From Scytalidium lignicola (Eukaryota > Ascomycota > Leotiomycetes): DNA of 14,546 nt. Under the pieces are notes generated by a model. The model did no database searches, was not told where the DNA came from, and saw nothing but the letters and a program-made list of their open reading frames with translations. This document shows positions 8,473 through 14,546 of this stretch, in pieces. Location: assembly GCA_002812745.2 (NCBI GenBank), contig NCSJ02000602.1:1-14546 (forward strand), written 5' to 3'. Both the position numbers and the translations under genes were made by a program. Numbering within the stretch: the first letter of the stretch is position 1; every line of letters begins with the position of its first letter.

Positions 8473-8582
8473 TATCAACAAGTGTCTGGTGGGCCAAAAG
8501 GGATAGAAAGGGAAAGAGAAAGAGGGGAAACCGAACAAAACAAAACAGAACACAAGAGAGAAGAAAAGAGGGGAAAAGGATA

Positions 8583-10304
8583 ATGCCCGTCCAGCGCAAG
8601 TGGTGGAAGGATGGGGTCGTCTACCAGATATACCCCGCGAGCTTCAAAGACTCCAACGGCGACGGCATAGGCGACATCCCCGGCATCATCTCCAAGCTAG
8701 ACTACATCAAGTCCCTCGGCGTCGACATCGTCTGGGTGTGTCCCTTCTACAAAAGCCCCCAAGTCGACATGGGCTACGACATTTCCAACTACGAGGACAT
8801 CCACGCACCCTACGGAACCCTCTCCGACGTCGAAGAATTGATCCGCGGATGCCACGAGCGCGGGTTGAAGGTTATTTTCGATCTGGTGATCAATCATACA
8901 TCAAGCTTGCATTCGTGGTTCCAGGAGTCAAGGAAGTCGAAGGACAGCGCAAAGCGGGATTGGTATATTTGGAGACCGGCCAAGTATGATGCGGATGGGA
9001 GGAGGATGCCGCCGAATAACTGGAGGAGTCATTTCAGTGGGAGTGCGTGGACGTGGGATGAGGCTACGCAGGAGTATTACTTGCATTTGTTCGCCTCCGA
9101 ACAGCCTGATTTGAACTGGGAGAATCCGGAGACGAGGAGGGCGATTTATAAGAGTTCCATGTTGTTTTGGTTGGAGAAGGGCGTGGATGGGTTTAGGGTT
9201 GACACGGTCAATATGTATAGCAAGGATCCGAGTCTGGCTGATGCACCGATTTTGCAGCCGGAGAAGTTTGATCAGCTTGCAGTTGACTTGTTCTGCAATG
9301 GACCAAGCATGTTTGAATATCTGCGCGAGATGAATGAGATTATGAAGCCATTTGACGTGATGACGGTTGGTGAATTACCCAATACCCCCCAGGTGGATCG
9401 GGTCCTGGCATATGTCTCGGCTAAGGAGGAGAGGTTGAATATGGTCTTCAACTTCGACGCTGTATACGTGGGTCAAGGGGCAGATGCAAGGTTTAACACC
9501 CATCCCTTCACGTTAGCTGATTTCAAGAAGTCTCTTTCAAAATGGCAATCTTCCATCATTGGGAATGATGCCTGGACGACCGCCTTTCTAGAAAATCACG
9601 ATCAAGGCAGATCGATATCACGGTTTGCATCCGATGCCCCAGAATACCGTGATGCTTCAGGGAAATTACTTGCTATCCTGACGACCTGTCTTACTGGTAC
9701 GCTATATATCTACCAGGGCCAGGAAATCGGCATGATAAACATGCCAAAGAGCTGGCCAGTCGAAGAGTATAAATGCATCAAGAGCGTGAACCACTACAAT
9801 ATGGTTAAGAAGCTCACCAATAACGATCCAGCGGAACTCAGTAAAGCTCTGAAGGGAATCCAACAGGTGGCCAGAGACCATGCTCGAACTCCAATGCAAT
9901 GGGACTCGTCGGAAAATGCAGGCTTCACGAATGGTCCCGGCAGACCATGGATGCGTGTACATGACGAGTACCCAAGCATCAATGTGGAGAAGCAAATCTC
10001 CGACCCTAAGAGTATACTATCTTTCTGGAAACAAATGTTGCGGTTACGGAAGCAATATGCTGACCTCCTGATCTATGGTGACTACGAAGTATATGACGTC
10101 GAGAATGTTGATACGTTTATTTTTAGCAAGACTTATGGAGGGCAGTATGCCTTAGTGGTACTGAACTTTACGGCGAAGGAGCAAGGGTTTGAGAATCCGA
10201 TGGAGGAGAAGAAGAGGGGCAAGCTTGAGCTTTTGGTTAGTAATGTAGAGGATCCTGTAGATACGTTGAAGCCGTATGAGGGTAGAGTGTATCTTGTTAA
10301 ATAG
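8583..10304 (+). CDS. malT: Intracellular maltase (alpha-glucosidase), GH13
   Basis: 573 aa, intronless, no signal peptide, so cytosolic hydrolysis of imported maltose to glucose. The open frame extends upstream to 8430 without an ATG; 8583 is its first ATG and is followed at once by the family N-terminus WWKDGVVYQIYPASF. The loop DSNGDGIGD (23-31) is the usual calcium-type site. GH13 conserved regions follow: DLVINH (100-105), GFRVDT with nucleophile Asp207, VGE with acid/base Glu264, and ENHDQGRS with Asp340. The residue after the nucleophile is Thr208. Yeast maltases have Thr here and isomaltases have Val, so maltose preference is expected. Length is close to yeast Mal12/Mal62 (584 aa). 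It lies downstream of malP in the same orientation with its own promoter. Wobble-base usage shifts from C-rich to G/T-rich after about 8840. Confidence 0.95.
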   Translation: MPVQRKWWKDGVVYQIYPASFKDSNGDGIGDIPGIISKLDYIKSLGVDIVWVCPFYKSPQVDMGYDISNYEDIHAPYGTLSDVEELIRGCHERGLKVIFDLVINHTSSLHSWFQESRKSKDSAKRDWYIWRPAKYDADGRRMPPNNWRSHFSGSAWTWDEATQEYYLHLFASEQPDLNWENPETRRAIYKSSMLFWLEKGVDGFRVDTVNMYSKDPSLADAPILQPEKFDQLAVDLFCNGPSMFEYLREMNEIMKPFDVMTVGELPNTPQVDRVLAYVSAKEERLNMVFNFDAVYVGQGADARFNTHPFTLADFKKSLSKWQSSIIGNDAWTTAFLENHDQGRSISRFASDAPEYRDASGKLLAILTTCLTGTLYIYQGQEIGMINMPKSWPVEEYKCIKSVNHYNMVKKLTNNDPAELSKALKGIQQVARDHARTPMQWDSSENAGFTNGPGRPWMRVHDEYPSINVEKQISDPKSILSFWKQMLRLRKQYADLLIYGDYEVYDVENVDTFIFSKTYGGQYALVVLNFTAKEQGFENPMEEKKRGKLELLVSNVEDPVDTLKPYEGRVYLVK

Positions 10305-10601
10305 ACTAAATGTTTCTGTGTATGTGTATGCATTGTTATTATTAGTCGGTAACTTTAGTAGCCGTATAGCTGAAATTATAATTATTTCGATGTATTTATT
10401 CAAGATAGTTTGATTTGTAGACAAATTTCTTTGAGAATAATTCCTCTTGAGAAAAGTGATGCTACCTACCACGAACATCCTAGTAGAGGGGCTATATACA
10501 AGGTAAAATCCGTTGCTTTCTTATATTCAAGATAAAACCGAACTACTAAGACTGTTTTTGCAACTGTAGAATGGATGATTGTATACTGTAATTCTACACT
10601 T
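10305..10601. other. Convergent 3' spacer between malT and the phosphatase gene
   Basis: About 300 nt of AT-rich sequence hold the 3' ends of two converging genes. I see no gene, and no unambiguous AATAAA on either strand. Confidence 0.5.
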
Positions 10602-12225
10602 CTAAGGTAAATTGGTCTCGGTATTTGCTACTACCGCATACTCATCTATTCCATAGGTAGAGTTAAGCGTCACTTGTCCCGAGATAGTTCCATCCTCCAA
10701 TCGGACCCAGGTATCGATCCTGTTGCCCAAAGTCGTCTCATTGAGTAAGATTTGACGACTACCTCGAGTCCAAGAGCTATAACCACCATAACCAGAATGG
10801 CGTCCAAAACACATGTCAATTCCATTACCTGTCAGGTTCATGCCAGGTAGCTGACTATCCCACTTGAAACACCTAGAAATCAATTAGTACATCTGATTAA
10901 GAACAAATATCCTGAGTTACACCCACCAGTCGTCTCCATGGTCATGGCCACTGAATGTGGTGGTCAGTCCAGGGGTATCAAGCAGAGCTTCCATAAAAGG
11001 AATATCTTGACCATCGTAAGTAAAGCCGGGGGTACTAGTACCCTGGCCTGAGGAAAACCCCTGGATTGCTAAAGGATTATCATCATTGATGCCCGGTTCC
11101 TGTGTAGCGCTTACACCATTGCCATTGTTCTGGCTTTGGAAAGCTTGCATGGCGATCACCGGAATATGAACAAAAGCAATTGAAGGAAGGACGCCCCATT
11201 TTGCTGTAAGCTCATCCCTTGTCTGTTTAAACCAGTCGACAACCTGCGTTTGTTAGTTCAATGTTTAGGAAGATCAAGAGATTGTTGACTTACTGATACA
11301 TCTACCCAACTAGGCTGCGTAACCACAAGTCCATTCTCATCGAGCTCTTGGAAATAATTTCCTCCTCTGCTATCAAAGAACCACATGAGGAGCGCAGGAG
11401 TGTCTTTAGTTTTGTCAGAAGGATACACGGGTAACCAATAGTTCGAAACTCCAGCATTCCGGCCTGAGACCATGTTCTCGGTGAGACTATTAGGATAACT
11501 CTTCTCTCGCTCAAAGATTCCTTCGCGGGAGATGTTGTAGTCACTGTCATGATTTCCGTATGTTGAAGCCCAGAGAAGATTGCGCTGCACCAATGGTCGG
11601 ACAACTTCATCAACATAGAGGGTGGAATTCTCAAGGAAGGTGTTTTCGCCGGTAATGAAATCTCCGTTTATGATTACGAGTTGTGGCGTCTCATTGTCAA
11701 GGACATTGTTTATCACCATTTCAGAGTATACATCTTGTTCTGGTCCCCAGTCGGTGTTCTCGGCTATAGATAGGTTAGGATGGAGTATTACATATGTGTT
11801 TTCTCAGAGTAGTTGCTACCTTCACCGTAATGCAGGTCATTGAAAACAGCGAGATGGAAGGTGCCATCTTCGGTAAACCTAAGCACCGGAGAGGTACTCG
11901 TAGGTGTACTAGAGGTAGAGGTTGTAGTAGCAGAGACGGTAGGTAACGCAGTGATTGTTGTGGAGACTGCAGCAGGGAGACAAGAGCAGGCGCTTGAGAT
12001 CCTTGCGGGTTGCTCTGCACAAGCAGTAGCATAGGCAGGCAGGCTCGTAGTAGCGGTTTGAACGGCCCCGGTGTAGGTGAAGCAGAAAGGCAAGGCAGCT
12101 GCTGATGAGCGAATCAAAGCCCTCAAACAATTGTCATGAGCGCAAGCCCGGCGCTCAAGCTGGGGCAAGGCCGCAGCATCCCTGAACAAAGGCAAAAGGA
12201 AAAGAAGATATCGAGACAACATCAT
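10602..12225 (-). CDS. Secreted calcineurin-like metallophosphatase with Cys-rich N-terminal module
   Basis: Exons 12225-11820, 11763-11294, 11243-10927 and 10872-10602; introns of 56, 50 and 54 nt with good donors and branch sites (CTAAC in introns 1 and 2). All phases agree, giving 487 aa. A signal peptide (about 1-19) is followed by LERR, a Kex2-like site. Cysteines at 28, 33, 48, 69, 80 and 82 form a small module, then a Ser/Thr-rich linker (about 85-118). The PF00149 metallophosphatase set is complete: DLH (Asp130, His132), NGD (Asp170), YGNHD (Asn206, His207), His318 and GHDH (His392, His394). This fits the Dcr2/fungal phosphoesterase group, with two metal ions cleaving phosphoesters. 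Six or more N-glycosylation sequons support secretion. The substrate is unknown. Convergent with malT, it is probably not part of the maltose cluster. Confidence 0.92.
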
Positions 12226-12530
12226 GCAAGAACCTTAATGTGAATCTCGTGCAGCGCGGCGATCTTACTTTCAAATAGGCCAAGACATTCCAGCAATGCC
12301 CCTCTTAAATATATATACAATATACCCAGTTCCCACGTGGCTGTTAGGGGGGTGATTGGAGCATTTTCATTTGTCCAATTCCTTCTGGTCTTCCGTTGTT
12401 TTCCACGTGGTAGTTTTGACGATGTTTTCCAAGGGTTAAACAACTACCGGATGCGTGTATAAGTAAGAGCAAACATCACTCTCTGCTGGCACGTTTTCAT
12501 TTTCCAATAGTCGCTATACGAGCACGTGCA
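12226..12530 (-). promoter_or_regulatory. Phosphatase promoter with three CACGTG palindromes and a TATA box
   Basis: CACGTG is at 12334-12339 and 12404-12409 (both in CCACGTGG) and at 12523-12528 (GCACGTGC); the related CACGTT is at 12490-12495. TATATATA at 12310-12317 lies about 85 nt upstream of the ATG. A minus-strand CCAAT is at 12355-12359. CACGTG is the core bound by Pho4/NUC-1-type bHLH activators of phosphate-starvation genes, which fits a secreted phosphatase. Control by that pathway is inferred; other bHLH factors share the motif. Confidence 0.55.
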
Positions 12531-12849
12531 TAAATGATAAGGAATTGAGTGGCTCAAGTTCTTTGCAATAATCTCCCAAGCGGGGCGCATCTGGAAACGT
12601 TCCATCCACCCCTGGCCCACCAGCCAGCTAACTGAATCTGGAAGTTGATAGTGATTATTAACAGTGAGCACTGTTATTTCTTTCATACGTAAGGAATAAC
12701 TACAGTAAACTTTACAGATTAAAACCTTTGAAGTAAAGATAGCACCATGTTCTTATTACAAGAAGTACAGACAAGCCTACATCATAACTCCTCATTTAGG
12801 TCGTTATAGTCTAACACTCTCAAACAGGAAGTATTAGTCCTCTTTAGTG
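12531..12849. other. Intergenic stretch, no gene recognised
   Basis: Sequence between the phosphatase promoter and the possible gene relic. An 80-codon minus-strand open frame (12444-12686) overlaps the promoter, shows no family pattern and has no splice partner. I see nothing else here. Confidence 0.45.
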
Positions 12850-13468
12850 CATATTCAGAAGATTACGTTCGAAGTTTTATGTTAAGACCAAACCTTCTAC
12901 TAGCAAGGTGGTACCAACTTGGGAATTCGCAACTGTACAGACTTATAGTAAAGCCACAGCCTACTTCAATTCTAATTCTGAGGAAACTTCGGCTTTCCTG
13001 TCAAAACAGATTGCAGATATTTCTTATTATGCAGAAACGTTAATGATGAGTTTCACTGGCATTGATAACAATGAGCTGTCTAAGATGCACCAGAGCATTA
13101 TGTCGAATTGTTNAAAAAAAGAATATTATTAGAATTGAGACAGATATTCATCGTCTAGATGGTAAATTTAAAAAGAGTTAGGAAATAGGTGTACGGGATA
13201 GAGATGGTGTTATATCGATAGACTGGGGTTTTAAACAATATAGATGTATATATATAACTGTACATGTTCATTTAATGTTTAAATTCTGGTCTGAGATCAC
13301 AGAATCTCGATATAATATTTGAACAGCGAAAACCCTGGTTTATGTTAATGATCGTGCATTACCGGTATTGCTTAACCCAGAGATTGGCGTTACATTAGGT
13401 AAGGGGTATCTCAGTGATCCTAACGCCATAGTTTTCATGTGCGCAGCTTATATTGCCGTTAAGCAACT
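12850..13468 (+). pseudogene. Possible degenerate protein-coding relic, family unknown
   Basis: Two protein-like stretches lie in plus-strand frames. The first (about 12850-13112) includes SKQIADISYYAETLMMSF and ends at the N at 13113. The second continues in another frame from about 13117, with TAG at 13179-13181 and TGA at 13320-13322. After those stops it reads ALPVLLNPEIGVTL and MCAAYIAVKQLWRLREN before running into the next gene. No start, splice pattern or family is recognisable. It may be a decayed gene, or chance open frames in AT-rich DNA with a sequence gap. Weakly supported. Confidence 0.25.
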
Positions 13469-14546
13469 ATGGCGTCTTCGCGAAAATCCCCATACGAAAT
13501 CCGCCATGCAATTCTGGGTGCGACATTTGGTGAACGAACTTTACATTTGGATCTCAAGTTTGATTATCCTCTTGTGCGACAGCCCAGAACATCGGGGTCG
13601 AAGCTGCAGCATTGTGGGCTTGGTGTTGACCTGGTTTGTAATACACATCGGCGCCAGCACAAAGACTGGCAATGGTTTGGTTGTGTATGTCACTGGTATA
13701 TCAGATTACTAGGTGAAGATGAGGAGCCACAACCATGGGACGACAGATGTTTAACGGGGGGATTATGTGAATGCCAAAATTGGGAGATTGACTCACATTC
13801 AAGGTGCTTCATTGGTATCATGGGGTGGCTTCAGTCATGCAGACAAGCGTAAGTTATATTAATTTCTTTTCAATCAGTTTTCTACGAGGAACTTTTCCAT
13901 TATTTAGAAAGCAGGAGCCAACGTCTGAACAGATATGTTGAGGGTATTGAGGTCTTATTTAAGATGAATACTTTCCATCTATCAAGTCGGGACTTGCAAC
14001 TGCACTTGTCCCGTTTAATCATCCGTCATCAACTAAGTAATGTCACTTCTGTGGAACTCCTTTGGAATTTTTGTAATCCAGGGTCATTTTATGATAATCT
14101 GCTAGACCAGCTCTGGGATAACCCTGAACCCAAGGATTCATCATTGCATAAGCTGTGTGAAATGATTCCCCAGACATTTCCGAATGTACACCACCTCCAT
14201 ATCTCATTTGTCAACTCACTTGGGCCACCTGAAGTTTACGATGATTGTGTTGAGGCGATGGAATGTATTATTCTAGGTCTAGTTGAAGACATGTTGCGTA
14301 CTTTAGGGCCAATGCCAGGGAGAGTGCTCGAGGTTGCCATCCCGCGAAGCGCTTGGTTGGTATTGAGTCGAAGGCACGTAGACCTCGACAAAGAAAAATT
14401 ACGGTTTAAAGGGCATTTTTCACGCAATTGCGGATTCTGGAAATGGCTTGGCAATCCTAATTCTGGTTGTAATGATAGTGATGGGTTTGGGTACTGGATC
14501 TACTTTGGGTGGAATGACATTTTAGGTCCGGGATTTTGGATAAGTA
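13469..14546 (+). CDS. DUF7730-type fungal protein, 5' part (runs off the window)
   Basis: Exon 1 is 13469-13848 and exon 2 is 13933 to the window edge, open throughout. The intron is 84 nt (donor GTAAGT, acceptor GAACAG), and splicing joins CRQA to YVEGIEVLF in phase. The visible protein is about 331 aa. It starts with SPYEIRHAILGATFGERTLHLDL, the pattern that opens many fungal DUF7730 proteins (usually LP-x-EIR). A Cys-rich stretch follows (HCGLG, FGCVC, CECQNW), then MGWLQSCRQAYVEGIEVLF, NTFHLSS, TSVELLWNF and EVAIPRSAW, all in the family order. The function of this family is unknown; members are numerous in Pezizomycotina genomes. Residues upstream of ATG 13469 could belong to an unseen earlier exon. 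Family assigned from memory of its conserved pattern. Confidence 0.75.

Larger units (their letters stand above)
7357..8582 (+). promoter_or_regulatory. malP 3' region and malT promoter
   Basis: A 1,226 nt spacer without a credible gene. The left part is AT-rich and should hold the malP 3' UTR. An N at 7649 precedes a run of eight C. From 8026 onward there are promoter-like elements: CCAAT (8026-8030), CGG-N8-AGG (8073-8086), SYGGRG matches on the minus strand (8070-8075, 8091-8096, 8270-8275, 8278-8283) and TATAAAT (8324-8330). The last 90 nt before malT are strongly purine-rich. Confidence 0.7.

Noticed and set aside
8430..8582. N-terminal extension of malT
   Set aside because: The open frame has no ATG before 8583, the extra residues come from a purine-rich leader, and the GH13 N-terminus begins right after 8583.
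10917..10926. Phosphatase donor at GTGTAA after the second Trp codon
   Set aside because: It breaks the frame into exon 4. The donor GTGGGT four bases earlier gives GDDW-CFKWD in phase, as expected for the family.
12444..12686. 80-codon minus-strand frame
   Set aside because: Lies in the phosphatase promoter over CACGTG and CACGTT sites, with no recognisable protein family.
1..14546. Secondary-metabolite cluster, transposon, tRNA or CRISPR
   Set aside because: No synthase, transposase, terminal repeats, cloverleaf or spaced repeats were seen; the regulator, permease and maltase are explained by maltose use.

Overview
The window looks like genomic DNA of a filamentous ascomycete (Pezizomycotina, probably Aspergillaceae). 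Evidence: a Zn2Cys6 regulator, short introns with GTAAGT-type donors and CTAAC/CTAAT branch points, AT-rich spacers, an RTA1 gene, a DUF7730-type gene and CreA-type SYGGRG motifs. Three single Ns (3648, 7649, 13113) mark it as draft sequence.

The centre is a maltose-utilisation (MAL) cluster like that described in Aspergillus oryzae. malR (2127-4465, minus, four exons) encodes a Zn2Cys6 activator. It diverges across a 1.2 kb shared promoter from malP (5698-7356, plus), an alpha-glucoside:H+ symporter. malT (8583-10304, plus) follows and encodes an intracellular GH13 maltase. The expected logic is import of maltose by MalP, cytosolic hydrolysis by MalT and induction by MalR, with CreA carbon repression. 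The promoters carry CreA-type sites. The malT promoter has a CGG-N8-AGG element overlapping one CreA-type site, near a CCAAT box.

Left flank: the 5' part of an RTA1-family membrane protein (1-748, minus, cut by the window edge and with an apparent frameshift), then about 1.4 kb without a recognisable gene. Right flank: convergent with malT, a secreted calcineurin-like metallophosphatase (10602-12225, minus, four exons) with a six-cysteine N-terminal module and three CACGTG palindromes upstream. Next comes a noncoding stretch with possible gene debris (about 12850-13468), then the first two exons of a DUF7730-type protein (13469 to the window end, plus).

I found no mobile element, CRISPR, rRNA or tRNA. 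I also found no clearly new multi-gene system; the points worth a second look are mostly regulatory architecture, domain architecture and frame breaks. Exon models were built by hand from splice signals and reading phase.
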